DNA of 64,000 bases from positions 33,503-97,502 of the forward strand of contig NZ_AUMP01000003.1 in the NCBI RefSeq assembly GCF_000430745.1. Reading direction: 5' to 3'. The notes beneath the pieces were generated by a model. The model made no database searches. It was given only the letters and a program-made list of their open reading frames with translations, and was not told where the DNA came from. Below, piece after piece: positions 24,526 through 34,500 of this stretch. The position numbers and the translations under genes were made by a program. The DNA comes from Fictibacillus gelatini DSM 15865. Lineage in GTDB: Bacteria > Bacillota > Bacilli > Bacillales > Fictibacillaceae. Position 1 is the stretch's first letter; the number at the start of each line of letters is the position of its first letter.

Positions 24526-25077
24526 ATGAACCTTTCACAAATGATTGATGAGATCAACAAGGACACTGACGATACTTTTGACATGTCAACTTTGCTCGGG
24601 TGGATAAATCGTGCGTTGGATTTAGCTTCTGATGTTATGCGGTACGAAAAGCGAACCACTCTTTTTTTAGAAGAAGGGGTATCCGATTACGATTTACCTG
24701 CCGATTTAATGACATTGATCTATGTCATCGGAAGTAACGGCCCATACAAGGAACTAGACCTTCTTGACCAGAACGGATCGGGTTATAAACGATGGGGGAA
24801 CATTATCGGTTTTCAGAACATCACTGAAACGGTTGTTGATATGTATTATCTCGCCTACCTTCCGCATTTGGTTAATCCGGAGGACGTTCCTGCGTTACCA
24901 ATGCCGTTTCATGATCTTCCGGTACTTTATGCGGTAGCCAAAGCGAAGTACCAGGATGAAGAAGAAAACCTTTATGGAGCGGCGTTTTCGGAGTTTAACA
25001 ACCGATTGCGCGAACTAGGGCAGTTTGTAGCCCGCAATCAAAAGCCTGATCGAATTAATCCTACATTCATGATTTAA
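24526..25077 (+). CDS. head-tail adaptor protein (putative)
   Basis: A 183-residue protein. MIDEINKDTDDTFDMSTLLGWINRALDLASDVM and LPADLMTLIYVIG are reminiscent of adaptor proteins that bind under the portal in short-tailed phages (P22 gp4 / T7 gp11 role), and position supports this. Similarity to a specific family is weak by eye. ATG 24526 has AAAGGGGTG upstream. Confidence 0.6.
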   Translation: MNLSQMIDEINKDTDDTFDMSTLLGWINRALDLASDVMRYEKRTTLFLEEGVSDYDLPADLMTLIYVIGSNGPYKELDLLDQNGSGYKRWGNIIGFQNITETVVDMYYLAYLPHLVNPEDVPALPMPFHDLPVLYAVAKAKYQDEEENLYGAAFSEFNNRLRELGQFVARNQKPDRINPTFMI

Positions 25078-25092
25078 GAAAGGAGGGGCTAT

Positions 25093-26583
25093 ATGGGCTA
25101 CGTTGAATCGACATCATTAGGAAGAAACGTGAATGTCACCGAATTAGAGGCCGTTCGTGCGAGAGAAGATGCGAACGGAGTCAAATATACCGATTTAAAG
25201 GAAAGGCTCGATAATGACCAAAAGAATTTAGAAAGCGTCTTTTCCAACTTGGCGGAGACGGTTTTTTATGATGAGATCACTTTCGAAAAGTTGAGAGACG
25301 CCACATCTAACACAGATTATTATTTGACGACCATTCCATATCTGGACAAAGACGGCAATATCATTAAATTACAACATGGCTTTTCCAAAGACCAATTCAA
25401 CACTGGGCAGGGAGAATCGGCCAGGGATTTTGCCACTCGTAATATCACGTCGTTTGCCGCCAACGCCTCAACGTTTGATATGACCACTTTGCAACCCCGG
25501 GGTATGCAGATTAAAGATGGTGTGGTTATGCAGGAGAACGTTAATAACCCGTATAATCGGCACATTTTAGGGATTAAAGACGACAATACGCTCATATCTT
25601 ACCCGCCTACTACACCATCAAGCCAATTGTTGGACGATGGTGTAGTGCATGCGTTAACCGGGTTTTACCCGATGATTATAAATGGGGCGGCAGTTGATCC
25701 ATCGGTCTATAATAGCGAATCCAACACCATACAGCCAAACCCACGACAGGCGATAGCGCAGTTACCTAATAAGGATATTATTTTCTTGACGTGCGAAGGC
25801 CGGACTTCAAAGAATACAGGGATGACATATGACGATATGATTCGGATTCTCCTTGCGAAAGGGGCAACATTCGCCTATTGTTTGGACGGAGGCGGCTCTT
25901 CGCAAACGTTAATTCGTGGGGTTATGCTAAATAATCCGATAGATGACAACGGTAAAACAGAACGTCCAGTTCCGGACTTTCTATACGTTAAAAAGCCGGC
26001 GATCAATCCGCAAAAACTCAAGACGACGAGTGCTGATATTGGGCTAGTGAATAAGAGGATAAAGGATATAGCGGCTGATTTACTTGCGATGGGGGACCTT
26101 GCAAGTACCGTAACATGGATCACTGATTGCAATAACGCTTCAATGGCAAGCGGTTTCTACTGGGCAGGTAGTTCTGCAGCTAATCGTCCGACATCTGATG
26201 TTTCATGGGGTATCCTTCATTTTAATGCCGGAACAAACGCGGCTATGCAAATTGCATTCCCGTACAGTGCTACATTGTACAATGTAAAGATGAGACGAAC
26301 GCTAACAGATGGTAGTGGGAACTGGTATGCTTGGCGTGATTTAAAGGACTCGAACATTGGCACGTTGACATATAACGGCGATGGAACGTCCACATCAAAA
26401 ACTATTCCACATGGGTTAGGAGCGATTCCTAACTTTTTTTCGGTGGTTCCTGCAAGCGTTGCGGCCGGAACAGCAGGTATTAAGTATGTAACTGCAGATG
26501 CGACCAATTTAACCGTCTATTTCAATGCGGCTCCTGCGGCGGGTACGAATAACGTTGTTTTGAAGTGGAAAGCAGAGATTTAA
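25093..26583 (+). CDS. tail fibre/spike with phosphodiester glycosidase domain
   Basis: 496 residues. The N-terminus (1-70) is a helical attachment region. The middle (about 110-300) matches the phosphodiester glycosidase (NAGPA-like) family: ASTFDMTTLQPRGMQIKDG, GFYPMIINGAAVD and FAYCLDGGGSSQTLI. The C-terminus has a pyocin-knob-like segment (SGFYWAGSSAANRPTS ... GSGNWYAWRDLKD) and a beta-rich end. It may trim wall polymers with phosphodiester-linked sugars, such as teichoic acid, at the receptor; the substrate is inferred. Confidence 0.8.
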   Translation: MGYVESTSLGRNVNVTELEAVRAREDANGVKYTDLKERLDNDQKNLESVFSNLAETVFYDEITFEKLRDATSNTDYYLTTIPYLDKDGNIIKLQHGFSKDQFNTGQGESARDFATRNITSFAANASTFDMTTLQPRGMQIKDGVVMQENVNNPYNRHILGIKDDNTLISYPPTTPSSQLLDDGVVHALTGFYPMIINGAAVDPSVYNSESNTIQPNPRQAIAQLPNKDIIFLTCEGRTSKNTGMTYDDMIRILLAKGATFAYCLDGGGSSQTLIRGVMLNNPIDDNGKTERPVPDFLYVKKPAINPQKLKTTSADIGLVNKRIKDIAADLLAMGDLASTVTWITDCNNASMASGFYWAGSSAANRPTSDVSWGILHFNAGTNAAMQIAFPYSATLYNVKMRRTLTDGSGNWYAWRDLKDSNIGTLTYNGDGTSTSKTIPHGLGAIPNFFSVVPASVAAGTAGIKYVTADATNLTVYFNAAPAAGTNNVVLKWKAEI

Positions 26584-26595
26584 GGAGGGGTTAGG

Positions 26596-28119
26596 TTGTC
26601 CAACAAACTATTAATGACCATGCGTGACTTTTCGGCAGGCATCAACGACAAAGACGCTCCTAACCTCATCCCGGATAATGCCCTTGTAGACGCGCAAAAC
26701 GCTATACTAGGGCGTGGGTACGCATCCAAACGGTATGGGTATAGCCGATATACGCCTAATTCGTCAGGTTTCCCGATTAATAAGCTATACCTGTTCAACA
26801 AAAACGACGGAACAACGGAATTATTAGCCGTTGGACTATTGAAGCTCAACAAGGATAGCAACGGCGTGCTTAGTTCAATTCCCTCATCGCCTACCTTTTT
26901 GACGAGTAATAACGTGCAAATGATAACGTATAAAGATCGAAACATTAACGATGTCGTTTTACTTGCGGATCAAGGGAAATTGAAGCGATACAACGGTACT
27001 GATGTGGCAGAAGTTACTGCACATGTACCGACAACAGATGAACAAACTAGCCCTGGAACTAACGACCTTATCAATCTCACAAATTTTCGCTGTATGGCGA
27101 TAAAAAAAGACAGGATATTTGCTGCAGCACACCCGACCGTAAAAAATCGGGTGTCTTTTTGTTACCATGATCCGTATTTAGGCTATGCTGTATACGATTA
27201 CTGGCCGGCAACCTACTTTTTTGATGTAGCGCCAGAGGAAAACGACGAAATAGTGCAGCTAAAAGTCTTTCGTGATGCGCTTTTAATCCTCATGAAGCGT
27301 AGCTTGTGGATATTACGAGGTGATGGGACTAGTATTACAGACTATGAATTAAGCCGGGTAAACGTGCCTGCGGGCTGTATTTCACCAAATTCCGTTCAAA
27401 TCGTAGGAAATAACGTGTTTTATCTGGCAGAAGATCACGTTTACGCGCTTTTTTCAACCGATCAAAACTACATTAGCGCAAAAATCGTGAGTGAATCCAT
27501 TGAAAAAACACTCGCCAAGTATTCTTTAGCGGATAAATCAAAGGCAGTAGGGCATTTTTATAACAACAAATACTATTTAGCGTTTCCTGACGGCACTTGT
27601 TTGATTTACGATGTCCTTCTTGGCTCATGGGTGCGGTGGACAAATATAAAAGCGAATTCGTTTTTAACAAAAGACGGGGAATTGTATTTCTCAACCAATG
27701 CCGGGCTAATCCATAAGTTCAAGGACACTATTTTCAACGATGACGGGGCTCCCATCGCCTTCTACATCCGAACAAAAATTCTTGACCTTAACACACCTGT
27801 GCAGGATAAAAAATTCAAACGGCTTTGGATGGTGTTTAAACAATATGACGGCTTTAAGACGAGTTACGCCATTCAAAGTTTTATCGATTATTTCCAGATT
27901 GTCGATGCCGGCATTGTAGAAACACCAATCAATGAGGGCGCAATTTGGGATGAAAGTAACTGGGACGAGGCGGAATGGGATTTTTCTGAACTTCTTCAGA
28001 CGGTGATTAAGTTAGGGAAAAAAGGAAAAAACATACAACTCATGATTTCCAACGATAATTTAGATGAGCCTATAACGATTTATGGAATCACTATAGAGTA
28101 CAAGGTAAAAAACGCATAA
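26596..28119 (+). CDS. short-tail nozzle-like protein (P22 gp10 / T7 gp12 role, putative)
   Basis: A 507-residue beta-rich protein. It opens with a segment common to podovirus tail tubes (MRDFSAGINDKDAPNLIPDNALVDAQNAILGRGYASKRYGYSRY), then blade-like repeats consistent with a beta-propeller (SCAGC-free, with VQLKVFRDALLILMKRSLWI and VFYLAEDHVYALF). TTG start at 26596 with AGGAGGGG upstream. Nozzle assignment rests on fold-like features and position. Confidence 0.65.
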   Translation: MSNKLLMTMRDFSAGINDKDAPNLIPDNALVDAQNAILGRGYASKRYGYSRYTPNSSGFPINKLYLFNKNDGTTELLAVGLLKLNKDSNGVLSSIPSSPTFLTSNNVQMITYKDRNINDVVLLADQGKLKRYNGTDVAEVTAHVPTTDEQTSPGTNDLINLTNFRCMAIKKDRIFAAAHPTVKNRVSFCYHDPYLGYAVYDYWPATYFFDVAPEENDEIVQLKVFRDALLILMKRSLWILRGDGTSITDYELSRVNVPAGCISPNSVQIVGNNVFYLAEDHVYALFSTDQNYISAKIVSESIEKTLAKYSLADKSKAVGHFYNNKYYLAFPDGTCLIYDVLLGSWVRWTNIKANSFLTKDGELYFSTNAGLIHKFKDTIFNDDGAPIAFYIRTKILDLNTPVQDKKFKRLWMVFKQYDGFKTSYAIQSFIDYFQIVDAGIVETPINEGAIWDESNWDEAEWDFSELLQTVIKLGKKGKNIQLMISNDNLDEPITIYGITIEYKVKNA

Positions 28120-28132
28120 GTGAGGTGAAAGG

Positions 28133-28909
28133 ATGGCTACTTATACGCGCAAATATGATTTCCAACCAGGGACGAGGATATCGTCTCAACAGGTGGACGA
28201 TGAGTTTAACCAACTCATTAAAGCCGTAAATGATTTAGACAAATCCGTTAATCTTAAGGCGGATAAAGACAAAGCGCAAATGTATAAGATCACTAAGGAT
28301 GACGGCGGCATGCCGTTCATGCTCGGCGGAACAAACGGTAATATTTACGGTATCGACGGCAACCTGGCAACCTTTTATTCGAACAAAGATACCCGTAACA
28401 ATCCCAACAAAGAAAACAGCTTTCGAGGCCTGTATTTAACAACGGGGAACGATTACGGCGAACTAATCGCCTTTGGCAATGATGGAAGCACATGGCGAAA
28501 CACAAAGATGGCCGGGGTATGGCAGGGATGGGTTAATGTCGGCGGCCCGCAATTGCAACTCTGGAAAGGCGCCTTGTATGTATTCGGTGACCAAACCATC
28601 ACGCCTAAGAAAAAACTATCAGAATGCCGCAACGGATGGGTGTTAATTTGGTCCGACTATGATCCAGGTTCAAAGCCAACGGAAAACGATTTCGACTGGG
28701 CAATCACCTTCATTCCAAAGTTTTTTAAAGAAATTGATAATGGCGGTGGTTTTCTTATCCCGATTGTTTATGGGATGTCGGATAAAACCGTCTCGCTTAC
28801 AGCCAAACGAATTTACATTAACGATTCAACCATCACCGGACACGACGATAATAGCGGAAGTGACAATTCGGCAAATGACGTGGTCTTGCGTTATGTTTAT
28901 GAGTTTTAA
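28133..28909 (+). CDS. tail fibre or appendage protein
   Basis: A 258-residue protein with an N-terminal trimer-like helix (ISSQQVDDEFNQLIKAVNDLDKSVNLKADKDKAQ) followed by a beta-rich body with Gly/Asn turns. This layout is typical of fibres. No enzymatic motif seen. GTGAGGTG precedes ATG 28133. Confidence 0.65.
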   Translation: MATYTRKYDFQPGTRISSQQVDDEFNQLIKAVNDLDKSVNLKADKDKAQMYKITKDDGGMPFMLGGTNGNIYGIDGNLATFYSNKDTRNNPNKENSFRGLYLTTGNDYGELIAFGNDGSTWRNTKMAGVWQGWVNVGGPQLQLWKGALYVFGDQTITPKKKLSECRNGWVLIWSDYDPGSKPTENDFDWAITFIPKFFKEIDNGGGFLIPIVYGMSDKTVSLTAKRIYINDSTITGHDDNSGSDNSANDVVLRYVYEF

Positions 28910-28920
28910 GGAGGAATCGC

Positions 28921-29256
28921 ATGAAAATCTACTTGTCTATGAATGGTGAGCGTGTACAGGGTTGGAGTAGTACCCGAGGAAATCCCGATGACATTGAAAT
29001 CGAGGTTGATGAGAACCACGAAGTCCTTTTTAATCCATTCATTTTTAAATATGATACGGGTGAATTAATTAAGGATGAAGCGTACCAACAAGAACTAATC
29101 AACAGAAAAAAAGCCCACAAACCTATTGAGCAACAACTTGGGGAGCAGATTGCTAACGAACGCTTGGAAAGGTTAGAGGCAAAGGCGCTTCAAGATAGCC
29201 TTGGAAAAGAAATGGTTGACTTAAAACTTCAACTACTCAAAGGAGGCACAGCATGA
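28921..29256 (+). CDS. hypothetical tail-region protein
   Basis: A 111-residue acidic protein that ends in a coiled coil (IEQQLGEQIANERLERLEAKALQ). Similar short proteins lie between fibres and XkdX in Bacillus phages. Ends with an ATGA-type overlap on the next gene. Confidence 0.65.
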   Translation: MKIYLSMNGERVQGWSSTRGNPDDIEIEVDENHEVLFNPFIFKYDTGELIKDEAYQQELINRKKAHKPIEQQLGEQIANERLERLEAKALQDSLGKEMVDLKLQLLKGGTA

Positions 29257-29381
29257 ACTTTTGGGAATTGGCTTACAAATACAATTGGGCAACTAAAGAC
29301 CAACTTAAAGAAGCTGTTTTCTACAACGATTTAACGATTGAAGATTTTGAACGGATTACAGGCGAACCATACGTAGAGTAG
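29253..29381 (+). CDS. XkdX family protein
   Basis: A 42-residue protein with the XkdX pattern: FWELAYKYNWATKDQLKEAV ... DLTIEDFERITGEPY. This family follows tail fibre genes in many Firmicutes phages (first named in PBSX); function unknown. AAAGGAGG precedes ATG 29253. Confidence 0.85.
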   Translation: MNFWELAYKYNWATKDQLKEAVFYNDLTIEDFERITGEPYVE

Positions 29382-29412
29382 GTTCTTTTTTTTATGTAAA
29401 GGAGGGAAATGA

Positions 29413-30453
29413 ATGGCAGGTTTCAAGTATAAATATTCTCCTCTTTCGTATAATACGGCAACTAAGTGGGCGAAAAATCAGCTTGACCCATTGTATCAAA
29501 ACGCCGTTAGAAATGTTCAGGCCCAAAAATACAACAATGAAATGCAAGCCGGTACGGTAGCACAAGCAAGAGGGCTTTCACACTCCGGCTTGGCGGCTGA
29601 CCAACTCACAAAAATAGGCATTGCCGCGCAATCGCAAATCAAAGATTTGAACGCACAACGCAATGCGCAAATGGCTCAAATGGCACAAAACCTGGTACAA
29701 CGGAATCAAGACGTCAATGACCGTCGGCGTTCTCAGTTATTCAATGAGTACATGAGCCAACAACAATTTAACTATCAAAAGAGTCGTGCAAATGTAGCAG
29801 ACTCTCAATGGAACAAACAATTTAACGCGAGCCGGTCGGATGCCAAATGGCAAAAAGAGTGGCAGAAATATATGTACAACCATATGAGTGCTACAGAAAA
29901 GGCACAACTCGATTGGATGAAAAAACAGTACGGTGAATATGCTGCGTGGAGAATGTATGAATTGAACCAAACGCTGAAAGCGCAAAAAGAAATGTATCAA
30001 ACGCAGATTGATGGATATTCGGGTTTTAGTTCGTCGTCAGGAGGGGGGTGGATACCAAATGCCAGAGACGGCAAATACAAAATTTCATCTGGTTTCGGGT
30101 ATCGTGGTCGCAACGGTGGGGAAAATCATGGTGCAGTTGATATAGCCGTCCCACGAGGAACAAAGTTAGCTTCTACCGTTTCGGGAACTGTCGTTTATTC
30201 CGGATGGGGTAAAAAAGGGTCAGGCTATGGTAACTACGGAAATGTAGTTGCCATAAGGACTGCAAATGGTGATATACATCTTTTTGCCCATATGGATGGT
30301 GTAGGGGTTAAGGTTGGACAGCGTGTTAACAGAGGTCAATTCATCGGCATATCCGGAAATACTGGGGATTCTGATGGACCACATTTACACTACGAAGTGC
30401 GTAGGGGCGGAAATATCAACAGACGGATTGATCCTACACCTTGGTTGAGATAA
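29413..30453 (+). CDS. virion protein with M23 peptidase domain
   Basis: 346 residues. The helical N-terminal part (about 1-200, rich in Gln, Asn and Ala) is shared with the next gene product and is likely the internal or injected part. The C-terminus (about 215-346) is an M23/LytM endopeptidase with HGAVDIAV and HLHYEV zinc ligands, and a preceding SGFGYRGR motif. It should cut peptide bridges in peptidoglycan during DNA entry. Confidence 0.85.
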   Translation: MAGFKYKYSPLSYNTATKWAKNQLDPLYQNAVRNVQAQKYNNEMQAGTVAQARGLSHSGLAADQLTKIGIAAQSQIKDLNAQRNAQMAQMAQNLVQRNQDVNDRRRSQLFNEYMSQQQFNYQKSRANVADSQWNKQFNASRSDAKWQKEWQKYMYNHMSATEKAQLDWMKKQYGEYAAWRMYELNQTLKAQKEMYQTQIDGYSGFSSSSGGGWIPNARDGKYKISSGFGYRGRNGGENHGAVDIAVPRGTKLASTVSGTVVYSGWGKKGSGYGNYGNVVAIRTANGDIHLFAHMDGVGVKVGQRVNRGQFIGISGNTGDSDGPHLHYEVRRGGNINRRIDPTPWLR

Positions 30454-30464
30454 AGGAGGGTGCC

Positions 30465-31457
30465 ATGTTCAAGTATAAGTACAAACCCTTGACCTACAAT
30501 AGCGCAACAACTCAAGCCGCAAGACAATTGGATCCACTCTATCAAAATTCGTTCAACAATCTACAACGGCAACAACGTCAGAATGAAATGACGGCTAGCA
30601 CAGTTGTTCAAGCGAGAGGACTTGCTAATAGTGGATTAGCGGCTGATCAGCAAACGAAGCTATCATTAGCAACACAGGGGCAAATTACAGATTTAAATGC
30701 ACAAAAAGCGTCGCAGATCGGGCAAATGGCCCTAAATTCGATTCAACGGAATCAAGACATTAATGACCGCAGGCGATCACAGCTGTTTAACGAGTACATG
30801 GGACAACAGCAGTTTGATTTCCAAAAAGCCCGCGATAAAATAGCGGATTCCCATTGGGATTTGCAGTATAACGCTAGTCGTTCGGATGCGAAGTGGGAAA
30901 AGAACTGGAGAAAGTACCAATACAACCACATGAGTGCGTCACAAAAAGCGCAATTGGATTGGGCGAAAAAGCGTTACGGTGAAGATGCCGCCTGGAGAAT
31001 GTACGAGTTGAATTCTAATTTAACGGCTCAAAAAGAAATGTATCAAGCGCAAATGAATGGATTATCCGGGGCTAATTACACCACGTCAAGCGGCCCTAAA
31101 TCGTTTCAAAAGAATATGGCGGCGGCCGTCAAGATGGGTGTCGATCCTGCTTGGGTTCCTTTGTTGAGTGAGATTGTACGCCGTGAATCTTCTTATAATC
31201 CTACAGCAAAAAATCCGAAATCCACAGCGTATGGATATGCGCAATTTTTATCCTCAACAAGACGGGCTTATGAGAAGAAAACAGGACTTAATTATAACAA
31301 TCCTGTTCATCAGCTAGTCATGATGGCGCAGTACGTTAAAGACCGATACGGCACGCCTGCAAAAGCGTTAGCATTCTGGAACGCTCATAAATGGTACGCT
31401 TTACCAATATTGGTGGTCGGTTCTTTATTAGCAAAAGTATCATTTGGATTATTTTAA
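30465..31457 (+). CDS. virion protein with lytic transglycosylase domain (paralogue of 29413)
   Basis: 330 residues. The N-terminal ~195 residues align along their length with the previous protein (both have YMGQQQF/YMSQQQF, YNASRSDAKW/FNASRSDAKW, AQLDWxKKxYGExAAWRMYELN), showing gene duplication. The C-terminus is a transglycosylase (WVPLLSEIVRRESSYNPTA ... YGYAQFLSSTRRAYEK) with Glu in RRESSYN. The end (ALPILVVGSLLAKVSFGLF) is a hydrophobic extension absent from usual SLT ends (AFWNAHKWY). ATG 30465 has AAAGGAGGG. Confidence 0.82.
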   Translation: MFKYKYKPLTYNSATTQAARQLDPLYQNSFNNLQRQQRQNEMTASTVVQARGLANSGLAADQQTKLSLATQGQITDLNAQKASQIGQMALNSIQRNQDINDRRRSQLFNEYMGQQQFDFQKARDKIADSHWDLQYNASRSDAKWEKNWRKYQYNHMSASQKAQLDWAKKRYGEDAAWRMYELNSNLTAQKEMYQAQMNGLSGANYTTSSGPKSFQKNMAAAVKMGVDPAWVPLLSEIVRRESSYNPTAKNPKSTAYGYAQFLSSTRRAYEKKTGLNYNNPVHQLVMMAQYVKDRYGTPAKALAFWNAHKWYALPILVVGSLLAKVSFGLF

Positions 31458-31505
31458 TTTAGTTTTGAGTTGTTATTATTCCATAATTAAATATTATTGA
31501 TTAAA

Positions 31506-31529
31506 GGTGGGCATAAGCTCGCTTTTTTT
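31506..31529 (+). terminator. weak terminator before the large virion protein
   Basis: GTGGGC and GCTCGC (31507-31512 and 31517-31522, two G-U pairs) with a 4-base loop, followed by seven T. Confidence 0.6.
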
Positions 31530-31556
31530 ATTTTACCTACGAAAGGCGGTTTGTCT

Positions 31557-34500
31557 ATGCCTTATAAATTCGATGATAAGAAATACAAAAAAATATTCGA
31601 GCAGATGTATGGAAAAGGTTCGTATGATTCCGGCATTTCCCGTGCTGGGGAAGTAGGTCGTCTGCAAGCAAAAGCAGCATTAGCGAAGGAAAACTATATC
31701 CAACGCATGAAAGAAGCAGAAGCGGAAGCAAAATACCAACAACATCTTGCTGAAATTGAAAAATATGGCATGTCGAAGAAAAAATATGACGAGAATCAAG
31801 CGAAATGGAAATACATGCAAAACCAAGTCAAAGGCTTTGTTGATTTTGGTAAAAACATTGGAAAAATAGGTGAGAAAGTTTTCGGTCATCCAATTAAAGA
31901 GGCAAAGAAAACGGGCGAAAAAATCTTAGATATTATTAATCCTTTTGATTCTTCATCAAAAAAAAACGATAAAATTAACATGAGCAAGCAGGATTTGATG
32001 CGTGAGGAAATGAATTATAAGAGGTTGCAGGCAAATGGGTTAGCTGACCCGCCTAAAAAGTCGAAACCTAAGAAGAAGAAAAAAGAGGGTTTTTGGGAAG
32101 GATTAGGTCATGATCTAGCTAAGACCTCTAAAAACGCTTATCATGCTCTTAACCCCTTTGATGATGTCTCGTTTAAAGAAGCTATTACAGGTGAAGTTAA
32201 ACGCAAACGCAGTAATGCTTCTAAAGAAATTAATCGATCTGCCGCCCGTACACTGAATTCGGCGACATTAGGAGCTTTAGAATACATTGACAAGAAACAA
32301 GGCGGTAAACAAGCCGAAAGATTCGCTACTCGCAAATTCGGCGAAGGCGGCGCTATTGATCTAATGTCAGATTTAGCGGGTTTTCTTGTGCCCGGTACAG
32401 GATCAATAAAAGCGGCGAAATCCGTTGGGTTAGGGGCAAAGGGACTAAAAGAGGCTTCAACAGCAAAAAAAGCGCTACAAATTGCTAAGCAAGGAGCGGC
32501 GGCCGGAGCGATTTATGAAGGCGCTCGTGGCGGAGTAAAAGCGGCATTAGATCATGAAAGCTATTCGGGTAAAGATCATCTAAAAAACATCGCATTGGGA
32601 ACGGTTTTAGGAGCCGTCGCAGACCCTTTAATTGAAATTGGAGGGTCTAAACTACTTAAAGGTCTAAGTAAGCTAAAATCGAGCGATAAAGGGGTTAAAA
32701 CCCATCCGATCGCAGAACTTAAAAACGCTATAGAAACCACAGGGGCAACTAAGGAACAACCGGTTAATGTTCTTTCGAATAAAGGACTAACAAAATTGGC
32801 TGATAATCTGCCGAAATCTAAAAGTACAACGGAAAAATTCGAAGCTATTTCAGCTGAGCCGCAGCCTAAGTTGGTCAAGGTTAAGGAAATGCCGGACTTT
32901 TTTAGAAACAATGATGGCGTTATTCCTGATACAAGAGGACATATTGTTTCAAAAACCGTTGTAAGCAAAATACCACTTTCCGAACTAAAAAATAAGGCAT
33001 ACATTAAGGGCGTTGACAATTTACATCGTTTGAAACAGTTTGATGAAGCGGTCGAAAAAATCACAGGAAATAAATTGAAAGCTTCGGAATCTACTCATAT
33101 ACTTGGGTTGAACTCACGCGGCAGCGATATGATCAGTAAACAAATCCTTACGCAAAACGTAGTGGATTCTAAAGGTAATGTGATCGGCCAATCTTTAAAA
33201 GATATTGCCAAGAAGATTCCTAAAGGCAAAGAAGTTGACTTTGAAGATTACTTGATTAATAAACACGCTATTACCCGAATGGGTCGTGGCGAAAAGGTTT
33301 TCCCTGACGAAATGAAGATGTCCCCGGAGAAGTCAGCGGCCATCGTTAAAGCATACGAACAAAAACATCCGGAATTTAAACAACTAGCCAAAGAATATTA
33401 TGATTATAATAAACAACTAGGGAAAGCCTGGTTGGTGGACACTGGTATTTTGACGCCGGAACAATGGGAGGGATACCTTAAAGCGAATCCTCATTATGTG
33501 CCAAATAACCGTGCTTTTAAAGATATTGAACGGTCTTTATTCACCGGGCGTGCAAAGAAAGGTTTTGCTAACCAAACCAATCCTGTTAAAAAGGCGACTG
33601 GATCACAACGTCAAATTATCAGCCCGCTTGAATCGACAATTGAACATACGGCGAACTATATCAAAACCGCCAAACGAAATGAAGTCATGCAAACCCTGAT
33701 TCGTAATATTTCCAAAAATCCTGAAGCCTTCAAAGGATGGGCCGAAATTGTTCCAACGAAAGACTCGAAAGATGTCTTAGAAACACTGAACAAAGAAGGA
33801 ATTGAAGGACTTTTAGAGAATTTCAATAAAGGTTTTGATCAAAAACCGGACTTGAATAAAGGAAATGTGGTTTCTGGAATTGTTAATGGCCAAAAAGTCC
33901 ATGTAAGGGTTCATGATCCCGCATTACTTGATGCACTAACGAATCTTGACCCAAAAGCACAAAACATCATCATTCATTCGCTTGGTCAAGTGACAAGGGT
34001 AATGAAAAACTTAACAACCGGCATTAACCCGATTTTCTCGTTAACACGTAATATTTTCCGAGACATTCCAACTGCCTATGTAAACTCTAAGTCTACAAGT
34101 AACCCGTTTACATTCGGGAAGGACTTATTGGGTGCCGTTGTTAGTGTCATAAAGAATGATGAGCTTTATCGTTCGTTCAAGGCTGTCGGCGGCGGTCATT
34201 CATCGCCTATCGCTAGTGACGTTAACCTTCTAGCACAAAGCAAACGTTCAATCTTGCCACAAAAAGGGATTAAACCACTACTCGGAAAAGGCTTGGCTGC
34301 ACTCGAAAACTTGAACAACGCAGTGGAAACGGCGCCACGTCTAGCGGAATACAAAAGGTTTGCCAAAAACGGTGATTATGATAGTAAAGTTAGGGGTCTG
34401 TATGAAGCGAATGACGTTACAGTAAACTTTAATAAGTATGGGAACGTTACTAAAGATGCTGACGCGATTATTCCTTACTTAAATGCTGCTATTCAAGGTC

